Of a stretch of 64,000 nucleotides of DNA, positions 23,512 to 32,509 are shown in pieces. The stretch is taken from NCBI RefSeq assembly GCF_014649015.1, contig NZ_BMSF01000001.1, positions 784,831 to 848,830 of the forward strand, written 5' to 3'. This stretch comes from Streptomyces narbonensis. Lineage in GTDB: Bacteria > Actinomycetota > Actinomycetes > Streptomycetales > Streptomycetaceae. The notes under the pieces are model-generated. The model was given only the letters and a program-made list of their open reading frames with translations. It was not told where the DNA came from and did not search any database. Numbering within the stretch: position 1 is the first letter of the stretch; every line of letters begins with the position of its first letter. The translations under genes and the position numbers were made by a program.

Positions 23512-24834
23512 ATGACAGCACAGGGCACCTCTCGCCTGAGACTCACCGCGCTGCGGCCATGTGCCACAGAACGGGCCAGTGGCAAAAGGGAGTTGTCGGC
23601 CATCAGTTCAGCCGCTCCCGCGCCTCGGATCGCCAATGTCCTGGTCGTGGTGGTCTTCCTCGGCTATTTGCTGATGCAGGCGGTCAATGTCCTCGAAGCC
23701 GCTCCGGGGACGTCGGAGCTGGCCGCCTGCCTCGCCATTCCGCCGGTGCTCGCCGCCCTCCAGTACGTGCACTTCGCACCGCATCTCGCGCTGCTCAGAC
23801 AGCGGCTCCACCCCTGGTCCCTGATCCTCCAGGCGATCGTCACCTTCGTGCCGTTCGCCCTCTTCGGGTGGCACTGGGGAGGCATGGCGGGCTTCCTTGC
23901 CGGATCGTTCCTGCTCCGGCTGTCGCCGGCCCTGGGCTGGGTGCTCTACGGCCTCACCGTGGTCGGCGTCATGGCCATCTCGACGACCGAACAGCTACGG
24001 CCCGTCGACATCGCCTACATGGGCGTCTCGACCGCCCTCACCGGCCTGGTCCTGTACTCCATGGCCCGGCTCGCGATGCTGGCCACCGCCATCCACGACT
24101 CGCGCGGCGAGCTCGCCCGCATGGCCGTCGCCCGGGAGCGGCTCCGCTTCGCCCGGGACCTGCACGACCTGCTCGGCTACAGCCTCTCCTCCATCACGCT
24201 GAAGAACGAGCTGATCCAGCGGCTGATCGTCAGCAACCCCCAGCGCGCCTGCGAGGAGGTCACCGAGGTCCTCGTCATCTCGCGGCAGGCCCTGGCCGAC
24301 GTCCGCGAAGTGGCGCGCGGCTACCGGGACATGTCGCTCCTCGTCGAGGCCGAGTCCGCCGGGTCGGTGCTGAAGGCGGCCGGCATCAGGGCCGAGATCG
24401 AGGTGGAGTGCACGGGGCTCTCATCGATCGCGAACACGATCCTGGCGACCGTCCTGCGGGAGGGCGTCACCAACGTCCTCCGGCACAGCCAGCCCCGGAA
24501 CTGCTCCGTCACGGCGGGCGCGGACCCCGAGCGCACGGGGTTCTGCCGGCTGGAGATCGTCAACGACGGGGTGGGCCAGCGGGGGCTCGTCGTCTCCGAC
24601 AGCACCGGCACGGGGCTCACCAACCTGGCGGCGCGGGCCGCCGCCGTGGGCGGCCGGCTGCGCAGCGGGGTGGACCCCGAGGGCACCACCTTCCGGCTCG
24701 TGGTCGCCGTTCCGGCCGACGCGGCCGCCGTGAAGGACGGTTTAGCCCTTCTGACGGAGGATCCCCGGACGGCCTGCGCCGACGAGCCCGCGGCGGCCGA
24801 GCGGCCCACCCTGGAGTCCCGACGCAGCGCCTGA
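23512..24834 (+). CDS. Sensor histidine kinase (HisKA_3, DesK-like)
   Basis: This kinase of about 440 residues has an N-terminal membrane domain of several hydrophobic segments (about 40-195). A HisKA_3 dimerisation domain follows, with phosphoacceptor His218 in FARDLHDLLG, then a HATPase domain (NVLRHSQP, GTGLTNLAARA). It should phosphorylate the LuxR-type regulator encoded at 19819-20436. The ATG at 23512 has a G-rich Shine-Dalgarno; in-frame ATGs at 23437 and 23458 are alternatives without one. A TTA codon at 24742-24744 (residue about 411) predicts dependence on bldA tRNA. It is divergent from the RiPP precursor gene. Confidence 0.88.
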   Translation: MTAQGTSRLRLTALRPCATERASGKRELSAISSAAPAPRIANVLVVVVFLGYLLMQAVNVLEAAPGTSELAACLAIPPVLAALQYVHFAPHLALLRQRLHPWSLILQAIVTFVPFALFGWHWGGMAGFLAGSFLLRLSPALGWVLYGLTVVGVMAISTTEQLRPVDIAYMGVSTALTGLVLYSMARLAMLATAIHDSRGELARMAVARERLRFARDLHDLLGYSLSSITLKNELIQRLIVSNPQRACEEVTEVLVISRQALADVREVARGYRDMSLLVEAESAGSVLKAAGIRAEIEVECTGLSSIANTILATVLREGVTNVLRHSQPRNCSVTAGADPERTGFCRLEIVNDGVGQRGLVVSDSTGTGLTNLAARAAAVGGRLRSGVDPEGTTFRLVVAVPADAAAVKDGLALLTEDPRTACADEPAAAERPTLESRRSA

Positions 24835-24843
24835 CCGGGGAGC

Positions 24844-24858
24844 GGGCGTCAGACGCCC
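24844..24858. terminator. Short hairpin between convergent genes
   Basis: GGGCGT (24844-24849), loop CAG, ACGCCC (24853-24858) followed by TTC lies between the kinase stop and the 3' end of the convergent gene. The 6-bp stem is short and the terminator call is tentative. Confidence 0.4.
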
Positions 24859-25349
24859 TTCAACTGCCGGGCCAGGCCCCTCTCCAGCTCGCTGAGCGGT
24901 ACGTCGACGCAGAGCCGCTCCGGATGTCCGGGCGGCGGGCCGGGCGGGGTGCCGAGCCTCCTGGCCGGTCTGCCGGCCGTCCCGCCCGTCGTCCTCCTCG
25001 CGGGGGTCCTGGCCGCGGCGGGGCGGGTGACCCGGTCTTCGGCCCGGTCACCGGCGGGGTTCCCGGTCGAGTCCCGGTGCGGGCCGGTGGGCGGGGTCCG
25101 GCCGGTGGGCGGGGTCGGGGCGGTGGCGACGGCCGTGGCCGTCGTGCCGGACCCGGACCCGGTCTCCGGGCCCTGCTCCTCGGTCCGGGGGCCGTGCTCC
25201 GCGGTCTCGCCGGCCTCTCCGTACAGGATCCGCCGCAACTGGTCCTCGGGCAGGGGCAGCCAGAGGGCTCCGAAGGCCACCAGGGCCCGGTAGCAGCCCC
25301 GGGCCACCCGTACCACGTGCCGCAGGGCGTGGTTCAGCACTCCGTGCAC
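24849..25349 (-). CDS. Uncharacterised Pro/Thr/Arg-rich protein
   Basis: I do not recognise this 166-residue protein. Residues about 1-50 form an amphipathic-hydrophobic segment (VVRVARGCYRALVAFGALWLPL). The middle is a low-complexity Thr/Pro/Gly/Arg region and the last 30 residues form a charged helix. The GTG at 25349 is chosen because GGAGG lies about seven bases upstream, although the frame is open for another 93 bases. It converges on the sensor kinase gene with 14 bases between stops. Membrane association is possible. It may be a real but fast-evolving protein. Confidence 0.5.
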   Translation of the reverse strand: MHGVLNHALRHVVRVARGCYRALVAFGALWLPLPEDQLRRILYGEAGETAEHGPRTEEQGPETGSGSGTTATAVATAPTPPTGRTPPTGPHRDSTGNPAGDRAEDRVTRPAAARTPARRTTGGTAGRPARRLGTPPGPPPGHPERLCVDVPLSELERGLARQLKGV

Positions 25350-25631
25350 CGCTCGACCTCCGTCTCCGTCCGTGGGCGGCGGCCGGGGCCGGGGGAACCC
25401 TCGGGCCGCCGCCACCCCCGGAGCGTCGTCCGCACCGCTCACGTCCGGCTCGAACGCGGGTGGAACGGCGTCGGGACCCCCGCTTCAGAGGGAGTGCCCG
25501 GAGGCTCCGACGAGATTCGAGCGGGCGGTGTCAGCATGCTCCCCAGGTTGTCCTGCCGTGAGCCGACCGGACACCTCACACCGGCCGCCGTCAGGGCGAC
25601 GCCAGGCCGTGGCCGCCGAGAGGAGCGAGGG

Positions 25632-26357
25632 ATGGCCGTGCGCGACATCCGTCGGGGGCCGGTGCCCGCGAGCGGTCCCGACCCGGTCTGGTGGAGCGGC
25701 GGATCGGACCCGGAAAGGCCGCTGGTGCTCGTCGTCGGCGGGGCGCTGGGCGGCGGCCCGGAGTGCACCCGGCTCCTGTGCCGGCTCGTGGCCCACGGCC
25801 ACGCGGTGGTCGCCGCGCGCCTGCCCCGGCCCGTGCCGTGCGCCGAGTGCACGGCGGCTTCCGTCTCCCGGCTGATCGACCGCCACGCCCGCACGGCCGA
25901 CACCCGGCGCGCCCGCGTGATCGGCTTCGACCTCGGCGGACGCCAGGCGCTCGCCGCCGCCGCGACCGACCACCGGATCGCCTCCGTCCACCTCGTCGGC
26001 ACCCCGGTCTCCCGTCTCTTCGAGGAACCGGACCGGATCCTCGACCTGCCCCCGGCGACGGTCGACGCGCTGGTGTCCGCGACCGGGGCGGCGGGCGGTG
26101 AGCAACTCCCGTACCTCCTGAAGGGCCTGGCGCTGCTCCCCGAGCAGCTGTACGAGATCCGGGGCCAGGTGTGGGTCGGGCACGCCCCCGACGACCCGCT
26201 CACCGCGCCGCAGGACCTCGCCCTGCTGAAGCTGACCCTGGAGCGCTCGGTGTTCCACGCCTTCGGCGCGACCGGGGGGACGACGCCGCGCGGCGGGGCC
26301 GTGCACCGCTGGCTGGTCGACGGGGTGCGGAGAGCGGGTGCGCCGCCGGTGCGCTGA
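25632..26357 (+). CDS. Alpha/beta hydrolase-fold protein with Asp at the nucleophile elbow
   Basis: This protein of about 241 residues has the order of an alpha/beta hydrolase: strand-oxyanion segment PLVLVVGGALGG, nucleophile elbow GFDLGG at about residue 100, a late acid region GHAPDDPL, and a C-terminal HRW. The elbow carries Asp where esterases have Ser, as in haloalkane dehalogenases and epoxide hydrolases. An alpha/beta-fold eliminase forms the exocyclic methylene of agglomerin-type tetronates, so this protein is a candidate for such a step; that is inference. SD GAGGAGCGAGGG precedes the ATG. It opens the plus-strand core of the cluster, 127 bases before the acyl-CoA dehydrogenase-like gene. 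Confidence 0.7.
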   Translation: MAVRDIRRGPVPASGPDPVWWSGGSDPERPLVLVVGGALGGGPECTRLLCRLVAHGHAVVAARLPRPVPCAECTAASVSRLIDRHARTADTRRARVIGFDLGGRQALAAAATDHRIASVHLVGTPVSRLFEEPDRILDLPPATVDALVSATGAAGGEQLPYLLKGLALLPEQLYEIRGQVWVGHAPDDPLTAPQDLALLKLTLERSVFHAFGATGGTTPRGGAVHRWLVDGVRRAGAPPVR

Positions 26358-26484
26358 CACCTCGTACGCCGTACCCCCCGGGGCCACGGCACGGGTCGAC
26401 TCACGGTCAAGGCTGTCTCCAGCGTCTTTCGACATGGTGCGAGGGATTGTCCGCCGATGCCCCCTCTGACGCCCTGGGGTGACC

Positions 26485-28260
26485 ATGTACGAACCCGATG
26501 AACTGATCGCCGCCGCACTCGGTGCCGATCCGCAGTGGCAGCCCGACCGGCTGACGCGTGCCCGCTCCCGCCTGGCCGAGATCGAAGACGGTCTCGGCGA
26601 CCCCTGGAGCCCTGACAACCCCGTCGGCCTCGCCGCCGTCCTCGCCGCCGACGACTCGGGGGACAGCTCCGTCATCGGCATCCGACGGTTCCAGAACCTC
26701 GGCATGCCGGCCGAGATGGTGCCGGCGGAGCTCGGCGGCAAGATGGCCGGTGTCGACCTGCTCGGCCTCGTCATGCGGCCCTTCTTCCGCCGCGACCCGG
26801 CCCTCGCCTTCAGCCACGGCTTCACGCCCTTCCTCGGCGCGCAGATGGTGTGGCTCAACGGGGACGCGCGCCAGCGCTCCCGGATGGCCAACGTCGTCCT
26901 GCGCGGCGGCATGGTGGGCGTGGCCTGCCAGCGCTTCGAGCACGAGAGCGAGTTCCACGCCCAGGAGTTCACCGCCGCCTGGGCCGAGGACGGCATGCTC
27001 CGCCTCAACGGCAGCAAGGGCGCCATCAACAACGCCCACACCGCCGAGCTGATCGTCGGCTTCGTCTCCACCGGCGACGGCGCCACCGACTACTCGATCC
27101 TCATGTTCGACCCGGCCTCGGTGCCGCCCTCGCGGGTGCGCGCGCTGCCCCGGCACCGTACGACCGGGGTCCGCGGGGTCCAGGCCGCCGGCCTCGAGTT
27201 CCTCGACTGCCCGCTGCCCGGCGAGTCCCTCGTCGGCACCTGGGGCGACGGCGTGGCGCTCAGCCTGCGTGCCTACCCGGCCGTGCACGCGGCCTTCCCC
27301 TCGATGGCCATCGGCCTCGCCGACACCGCCCTGCGCTCCGCCGTCCGCGCCGCCCAGGAGCGCGACTACGGCAGCCAGGGCGTGGTGGGCGACGCCTCGG
27401 CGCGCTCCGCGATCGCCGGTACGTTCGCGGACCTGCTGATCGCGGACTGCCTGTCCCTGACGGCCGCCCGCTCCACGCACCTGCTGCCCGAGCAGTGCGA
27501 CGTCCTCGCGGCGGTCACCAAGTACATCGTCCCGAAGATCGTCGGCGAGGCGCTCTACGACCTGTCGGCCGTGATGGGCGACGCGTTCCACGCGGAGAGC
27601 GGGCACGACGCCGTCTTCCGCAAGCAGCTGCGCGACCTCTCGACCATCACCTTCGGGCACGTCAGCAGCGCGATCTGCCAGTCCGTCATCGCGCCCTACC
27701 TGCCCGCCCTCGCCTTCGTCGACCCGGACGCCGCCACCACCCCCGCCGACCTCTTCCGGCTGGAGGTGCCGCTGCCGCCGCTCGACGGCGAGCGGCTCTC
27801 CGGCTTCGGCGGCGACGACCGACTCCTCGACTACCTCGGGCACGCCGCCGGGCGGCTGCCCCTCGCGCTCACCGGCCTCCCGCACGCCGACCTGCTCACC
27901 GGCCTCGTGGCCGGACTGTGCGAGGAGGCCGCCGAGATCCGCCGGGAGGCCGCCGCGCTCACCGGCGACGACGACGGGCTGCTCTTCGACACGCGCACCT
28001 TCCCGCTCAGCGAGCGGTACGCGCTGCTGCTCGCCGCCTCGGCCTGCGTCGGCGTCTGGCTCAACGCGGGCGTCGGTCCCGACGAGTTCCTCGACGAACC
28101 GACCTGGCTCGTCCTCGCCCTGCACCGGCTGCTGCGCCGCATCGGCCGTTCCGTACCCCCGCTGCCCCGCGAGATCGAGGCCCTCACCTGCGAGGAGGTC
28201 CTGGCGCGGGTCCGCGTCCCGCAGAGCCTCGACCTGCTGCGCACCGGACTCGCGGGATGA
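26485..28260 (+). CDS. Acyl-CoA dehydrogenase-like flavoprotein
   Basis: This protein of about 591 residues resembles the acyl-CoA dehydrogenase superfamily. It has the N-terminal helical domain (about 60-150), a middle beta domain (VGVACQRFEHESEF, LNGSKGAINNA), and a C-terminal helical domain (FPSMAIGLADTALRSA). It is longer than usual (about 380-400) by a C-terminal extension of about 150 residues. Members occur in PKS clusters as oxidases of ACP-bound intermediates (FkbI/ZmaE style), but the FkbK-type 3-hydroxyacyl dehydrogenase of that pathway is absent. The ATG at 26485 is preferred; an in-frame GTG at 26479 is possible. Its stop overlaps the PPTase start as ATGA. Confidence 0.8.
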   Translation: MYEPDELIAAALGADPQWQPDRLTRARSRLAEIEDGLGDPWSPDNPVGLAAVLAADDSGDSSVIGIRRFQNLGMPAEMVPAELGGKMAGVDLLGLVMRPFFRRDPALAFSHGFTPFLGAQMVWLNGDARQRSRMANVVLRGGMVGVACQRFEHESEFHAQEFTAAWAEDGMLRLNGSKGAINNAHTAELIVGFVSTGDGATDYSILMFDPASVPPSRVRALPRHRTTGVRGVQAAGLEFLDCPLPGESLVGTWGDGVALSLRAYPAVHAAFPSMAIGLADTALRSAVRAAQERDYGSQGVVGDASARSAIAGTFADLLIADCLSLTAARSTHLLPEQCDVLAAVTKYIVPKIVGEALYDLSAVMGDAFHAESGHDAVFRKQLRDLSTITFGHVSSAICQSVIAPYLPALAFVDPDAATTPADLFRLEVPLPPLDGERLSGFGGDDRLLDYLGHAAGRLPLALTGLPHADLLTGLVAGLCEEAAEIRREAAALTGDDDGLLFDTRTFPLSERYALLLAASACVGVWLNAGVGPDEFLDEPTWLVLALHRLLRRIGRSVPPLPREIEALTCEEVLARVRVPQSLDLLRTGLAG

Positions 28261-29135
28261 GCGCAGCAGCGCCCGACCGGGGCTTCGCGCCCGCGCCCGG
28301 CCGGGTCTTCCCGCCCGAGCCGAGCCGTGTCGGCGGCCCGGCCGGGCCGTGGGCACACCTGCTGCGTGATCTGGAGAGCTCCGGCTTCGGCATGGTGCAC
28401 GCCTCGCTCGACGAGTGGCGCGCCCAACTGCCGCCCGAGGACGAGCGCAAGGAGCTCCTCGGGCGTGACTGGGAGCGGTACAGCAAGCTCGCGGGCGTCC
28501 ATCTGAGGGAACGGTTCCTCGCCACCCGCATGCTCATCCGGCACACCGCCGCGGTCGCCCTGGGCACGGAACCGTACGCCCTGGAGCTGCGCTACGGGCT
28601 CAACGGCCGCGTCCACCTCCGGGGCTACGACCAGATCGACGTCAGCCTCAGCCACACCGCCGACCTGCTCCTCTGCGGCATCACCTCCCTCGGCGTCGTC
28701 GGCATCGACACCGAGCCGGCCGGCCGCCGCCTCAGCGGCCAGGACGTCGAGCGGCTGATGTGCACCGAACCGGAACGCAAGAGGATCGCCCGCGCCCCCG
28801 AGGAGGAGCGCAACGGGCAACTCCTCAGCCTGTGGACGCTGAAGGAGGCCTACAGCAAGGCGCTGGGGCAGGGACTGCGCTTCCCCTTCGCCGAGTTCGG
28901 CTTCCGCATGGAGGAGGGCGAGGGAGGCCGTACGGGCCACGCACGGCTCGAACGCGCCGACGGGACGCTCGTCGAGGACCACACCTGGCGGTTCGCCACC
29001 TGCGAGGTACCCGGGGGCCACGTAGCCGCCGTCGCCCTCCAGGACACCCGGCGCTCCGGCCGGCCCGACACCCGGGCCAGCACCGCCCTGAACCGCCAGA
29101 TCCTGGCCGCCATCAAGCGGTCCAGGCCCGCCTGA
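28257..29135 (+). CDS. Sfp-type 4'-phosphopantetheinyl transferase
   Basis: This 292-residue enzyme would load phosphopantetheine from CoA onto the serine of the cluster's carrier proteins. Signature residues are VSLSHTAD (CoA contact), GIDTEP at about residue 149 (Mg ligands Asp/Glu) and WTLKEAYSKALG at about residue 193. The N-terminal region of about 60 residues is Pro-rich. Its ATG overlaps the acyl-CoA dehydrogenase-like stop (ATGA). A cluster-encoded PPTase fits the many carrier proteins here: at least three free ACPs and four PKS carrier domains. Confidence 0.93.
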   Translation: MSAAAPDRGFAPAPGRVFPPEPSRVGGPAGPWAHLLRDLESSGFGMVHASLDEWRAQLPPEDERKELLGRDWERYSKLAGVHLRERFLATRMLIRHTAAVALGTEPYALELRYGLNGRVHLRGYDQIDVSLSHTADLLLCGITSLGVVGIDTEPAGRRLSGQDVERLMCTEPERKRIARAPEEERNGQLLSLWTLKEAYSKALGQGLRFPFAEFGFRMEEGEGGRTGHARLERADGTLVEDHTWRFATCEVPGGHVAAVALQDTRRSGRPDTRASTALNRQILAAIKRSRPA

Positions 29136-29328
29136 CCTGGATCTACCTGCACTCAAGGGGCCGTCGAGTCACCCCCGCCAAGGTAGAGGAGCCGGTGGGG
29201 CCCCCTCGGGATCCGAGGAGGTTTCACACCGCAGGCGCCCGGGACGGGGCAGAAGGCCACAAGCTCGCTGCCCCGCCCCCGATCGCGCCGGAGCGGATGA
29301 ATCTGCCGTGGTGAAGGGGTAATTGACG
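29136..29328 (+). other. Spacer before the ACP-KAS III-FkbH set
   Basis: This is the longest break inside the plus-strand core (193 bases). It contains a small CCTCGG/CCGAGG hairpin (29204-29218) and a 7-bp stem with long loop (29246-29274). AAGGGG precedes the ACP ATG. It may hold an internal promoter or a weak terminator; no clear -35/-10 is seen. Confidence 0.4.
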
Positions 29329-29595
29329 ATGGCACAACTCACCCTGCGGGAGCTGGGAGAGATCCTTCTCGAGTTCCAGTTCCAGGACCGGGATTCGCCG
29401 GGCGTCCTCGACACCGGCAGCCTCGACGTCGTCTTCCAGGATCTGGGCTACGACTCGCTGGCGCTGCTCCAGACCACCGGCCGTATCCAACGCGAGTACG
29501 GCGTCGAACTGGACCGGGACGGGGTGGCCTCGGCGGAGACGCCGCGCGCACTGCTCGACCTGGTCAACACCACATTGACTGGAGCGACGGCATGA
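29329..29595 (+). CDS. Acyl carrier protein, type II PKS-like
   Basis: This 88-residue free ACP has the attachment serine in DLGYDSLALLQT (about residue 43), a form typical of type II aromatic PKS ACPs rather than fatty-acid ACPs (DSLD). The ATG at 29329 has AAGGGG about ten bases upstream; an in-frame TTG six bases earlier is less likely. It overlaps the KAS III start by four bases (ATGA), so ACP and KAS III are probably partners. In tetronate pathways a free ACP carries glyceryl or the acyl starter, but here a second ACP follows FkbH, so the roles are divided. Confidence 0.88.
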   Translation: MAQLTLRELGEILLEFQFQDRDSPGVLDTGSLDVVFQDLGYDSLALLQTTGRIQREYGVELDRDGVASAETPRALLDLVNTTLTGATA

Positions 29596-30644
29596 GGCTC
29601 ACCGGATTCAGCGAAGTGCTGCCGGGCGAACCCGTCACCAATCGGGACATGGCCGAGCGGTTCGGCCTGCACGAGAAGTGGCTGGACATGATGACGGGGA
29701 ACCGGACGCGCTACTTCTGCGCGACGGACTCCCCACCCTCCGTACCCAAGAGCACCGGCGACCTCGCCGTCGCCGCGGCCACCGCGGCCCTCGCGGACGC
29801 CGACGTGGACGTCGCCTCGCTCGACTTCCTCGTCCTGACCACCGCGTCGCCCGACCACCTGATGCCGGCCACCGTCAACCTGGTCGCCGACCGCATCGGG
29901 CTCAACGACGTCCCCACCTTCCAGCTCATGTCGGGCTGCGCCGGCGCCCTCACGGGCCTCTACACCGCCCGCGCGCTCCTCGCCTCCGGGCTCCGCCGCG
30001 GCCTCGTCATCGGCGCCGACACCTGCCTCAACTTCTTCCCCTCCAGCGGGCAGATCGAGGCCATGTCGCCGGCCGAGCTCATCAACTTCGCCCTCTTCGG
30101 CGACGGCGCCGGCGCGGCGGTCGTGGACGCCGACCCGGACGGCCCCGGCCTGCTCGTCGAGCACCTCTTCCTGCGGACCACCGGCATGGGCCGCAAGCCC
30201 GCGCAGACCGCCCGCTGGTTCGGCATCGAGGGCGCCCCGCTCCTGGAGGGCCCCGACGGCCCGTACCGCGAGTCCTGGGGCGAGGAGGACTACAAGGCCA
30301 TCGAGCACCACGTGCCCGAGCACGCCGAGTCCATCTTCAAGGAGCTCACCGCCGAGACCGGCTGGCAGCTCGACGAGGTCGAGCACGTCCTCCTCCCGCA
30401 GCTCAACGGCGTCATGACGGACTCCATCCGCAAGCGCCTGGGCGTCCGCCCCGAGCAGGCCGTCAACTGCGTCGCGGACACCGGCAACAACGGCAACGCC
30501 GTGCCCTTCATCCAGCTCAACCGGGCGATGCGGCGCATCCGCTCCGGCCTCGGCGTCGAGGGACGGCTCCTCGTCGCCAACGTCGAGTCCTCCAAGTGGA
30601 TCACCTCGGGCCTCGCGCTGCGCCACCAGAACGGAGCCCGGTGA
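29592..30644 (+). CDS. KAS III-family ketoacyl synthase, tetronate-cassette type
   Basis: This 350-residue thiolase-fold enzyme has the active-site Cys in MSGCAGAL at about residue 116. The usual His (HQAN) position reads LLPQLNG and the GN(T/S) position reads TGNNGNA, so the His of the Cys-His-Asn triad appears replaced while Cys and Asn remain. In tetronate biosynthesis a KAS III-like enzyme joins glyceryl-ACP to the polyketide chain. The immediate neighbours are ACP, FkbH, ACP and E2-type acyltransferase, the same functional set. Start and stop overlap both neighbours (ATGA and TGATG), so translation is coupled. Confidence 0.85.
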   Translation: MRLTGFSEVLPGEPVTNRDMAERFGLHEKWLDMMTGNRTRYFCATDSPPSVPKSTGDLAVAAATAALADADVDVASLDFLVLTTASPDHLMPATVNLVADRIGLNDVPTFQLMSGCAGALTGLYTARALLASGLRRGLVIGADTCLNFFPSSGQIEAMSPAELINFALFGDGAGAAVVDADPDGPGLLVEHLFLRTTGMGRKPAQTARWFGIEGAPLLEGPDGPYRESWGEEDYKAIEHHVPEHAESIFKELTAETGWQLDEVEHVLLPQLNGVMTDSIRKRLGVRPEQAVNCVADTGNNGNAVPFIQLNRAMRRIRSGLGVEGRLLVANVESSKWITSGLALRHQNGAR

Positions 30645-32509
30645 TGACCGGCGACGCCCTCACCGAACTCCGCGCCCTCAAGCGCGCGGGCATCGCCGAC
30701 TCCGCCGAGCGCGTCCCCGGACTGCTGCGCTCCCTCGACGACGCCCTCGACCGCGAGGCCGCCGGGATGCTCCTCGGCGGCCGGGCCGTCAAGGCCGCGC
30801 TCGCCGCCACCGGCCGGTACACGCCGGTGGCCCTCGGGCTCCTCGCCGGCTCCACCGTCGACCCGCTGCCCCACCTGCTGACCGCCGCGCTCCTCGCCGA
30901 GGGCGTCCAGCCCGAGACCGGCACCACCGGCTTCAACCAGTGGCGGTTCGAGATCCTCTCCGGGGCCCCGAACCTCAAGGAGCTCGCCCCCGCGGTCACC
31001 GCCTGCCTCCTCGACGACACCGCCGTCTTCGAGAAGGTCGCCGATCCGCTGGACGCCGCCGAGGTCGAGGCGCGCTGCGCCGCCCTCCCCGCCGAGCTCG
31101 ACGCCTGGCTGACCGCCTTCGAGGGCGCGCCCGGAGGCGTCGCCGTACTCAACACGCTGCCGCTGTCCGCGCTGCGCCGCGACCGGTACGTCGACTACGC
31201 CACCAAGGCCCGCGTCGAAGCGGCCTGGCACCGCATGAACGCCGGGATCCTCGACCTCGCCGGCCGGCCGAACGTCGTGGTGCTCGCCACCGACGGCCTC
31301 GCCGCCAGGGCGGGCTCGGCCGCCGCCACCGACCGCATGCGGCACATCGCCGGCCACGCCTGGAGCCAGGAGTTCCTCGACGCGTACGCCCGCGAGGTCG
31401 CCCGGGTCGTCCTGGCCCGCCTCGGCCGCGCCAGGAAGTGCCTGGTCCTCGACCTCGACCACACCCTGTGGGGCGGCGTCGTCGGCGACGACGGGATCCC
31501 CGCGCTGAAGATCGGCGGCTCCTTCCCGGGCTCCGCCCACGCCGAACTCCAGGCGCTCGCCAAGGACCTGTCCCGGCAGGGCGTCCTGCTCACGGTCTGC
31601 TCCAAGAACGACGACTCCGTCGCCCGCGAGGCCGTGGCCACCCACCCCGACATGGTCCTCGGCCCGGACGACTTCTCCGCCTTCCGCGCCAACTGGGACC
31701 CGAAGCCCGGCAACGCCGCCTCGATCGCCGCCGAACTCAACATCGGCATCGACTCGATGGTCTTCGTCGACGACAACCCGGCCGAGCGCGGCCTCATGGA
31801 GGCCCAGCGCCCCGAGGTCGCGGTCGTCGCCCTGCCGGACGACCCCGCGGGGTACGCCTCCGCGCTCGCCCGCGCCGGCCTGTTCAACCAGTTCGCCCTC
31901 ACCGACGAGGACCGCGTCCGCGGCTCGCTCTACCGGGCGCGCGCCCAGCGCGACGAACTGCTGCAGACCGCCGTCAGCGTCGAGGACTACCTCCGCGAGC
32001 TGGCCTCCGAGATCACCGTCGAGGAGTACGGGACGCTCAACGCCGCCCGCATCACCCAGCTCTTCGGCAAGACCAACCAGTTCAACCTGACCGGCGTCCG
32101 CTACGGGGCCGACGAGGTCGCCCGGCGGGTCGAGACCGGCCAGGCCGCCTTCTTCGGCGTACGGGCCACGGACGCCTTCGGCGACAACGGGCTCGTCGGC
32201 GCGCTCGCCCTCGTGCGGGAGACGGACGGCGACTGGACGATCGAGAACTTCGTCCTCTCCTGCCGGGTCTTCTCCCGCTCCATCGAGCAGGCCGTCGTCG
32301 GCCTGGTCCTGCGCGCCGCGCGCGACGCCGGGGCCCCCGGCGTCCGAGGCCGGCACGTGCCCACGGCCAAGAACGGCCGCTTCGCGGACTTCTACCCCTC
32401 CCTCGGATTCACCGGGCAGGACGGCGACTTCCGCCACGACCTCACTCAACTCGCCGAACTGCCCGACTGGGTGGCGGTCGGCACCGGCGAAGGGAAGTTC
32501 CATGCCTGA
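30644..32509 (+). CDS. FkbH-like glyceryl-ACP synthase (HAD domain), copy 1
   Basis: This 621-residue protein has an N-terminal region (about 1-260), a HAD phosphatase domain with DLDHTLWGG near residue 270, and a C-terminal GNAT-like domain (FGDNGLVGALAL, SCRVFSRSIE). FkbH proteins take 1,3-bisphosphoglycerate, dephosphorylate it and load a glyceryl group onto an ACP. It lies between KAS III and ACP, the tetronate arrangement, and overlaps the ACP gene by eight bases. A second FkbH-ACP pair is encoded at 56178-58327. Methoxymalonyl-ACP supply is less likely because the O-methyltransferase and FkbK are missing. Confidence 0.9.
   Translation: MTGDALTELRALKRAGIADSAERVPGLLRSLDDALDREAAGMLLGGRAVKAALAATGRYTPVALGLLAGSTVDPLPHLLTAALLAEGVQPETGTTGFNQWRFEILSGAPNLKELAPAVTACLLDDTAVFEKVADPLDAAEVEARCAALPAELDAWLTAFEGAPGGVAVLNTLPLSALRRDRYVDYATKARVEAAWHRMNAGILDLAGRPNVVVLATDGLAARAGSAAATDRMRHIAGHAWSQEFLDAYAREVARVVLARLGRARKCLVLDLDHTLWGGVVGDDGIPALKIGGSFPGSAHAELQALAKDLSRQGVLLTVCSKNDDSVAREAVATHPDMVLGPDDFSAFRANWDPKPGNAASIAAELNIGIDSMVFVDDNPAERGLMEAQRPEVAVVALPDDPAGYASALARAGLFNQFALTDEDRVRGSLYRARAQRDELLQTAVSVEDYLRELASEITVEEYGTLNAARITQLFGKTNQFNLTGVRYGADEVARRVETGQAAFFGVRATDAFGDNGLVGALALVRETDGDWTIENFVLSCRVFSRSIEQAVVGLVLRAARDAGAPGVRGRHVPTAKNGRFADFYPSLGFTGQDGDFRHDLTQLAELPDWVAVGTGEGKFHA

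Noticed and set aside
25443..25631. SARP heptamer (TCGAGxx) array upstream of the hydrolase gene
   Set aside because: TCGAACG and TCGGGAC occur, but the spacing does not follow the 11- or 22-base period and a matching -10 is not seen.
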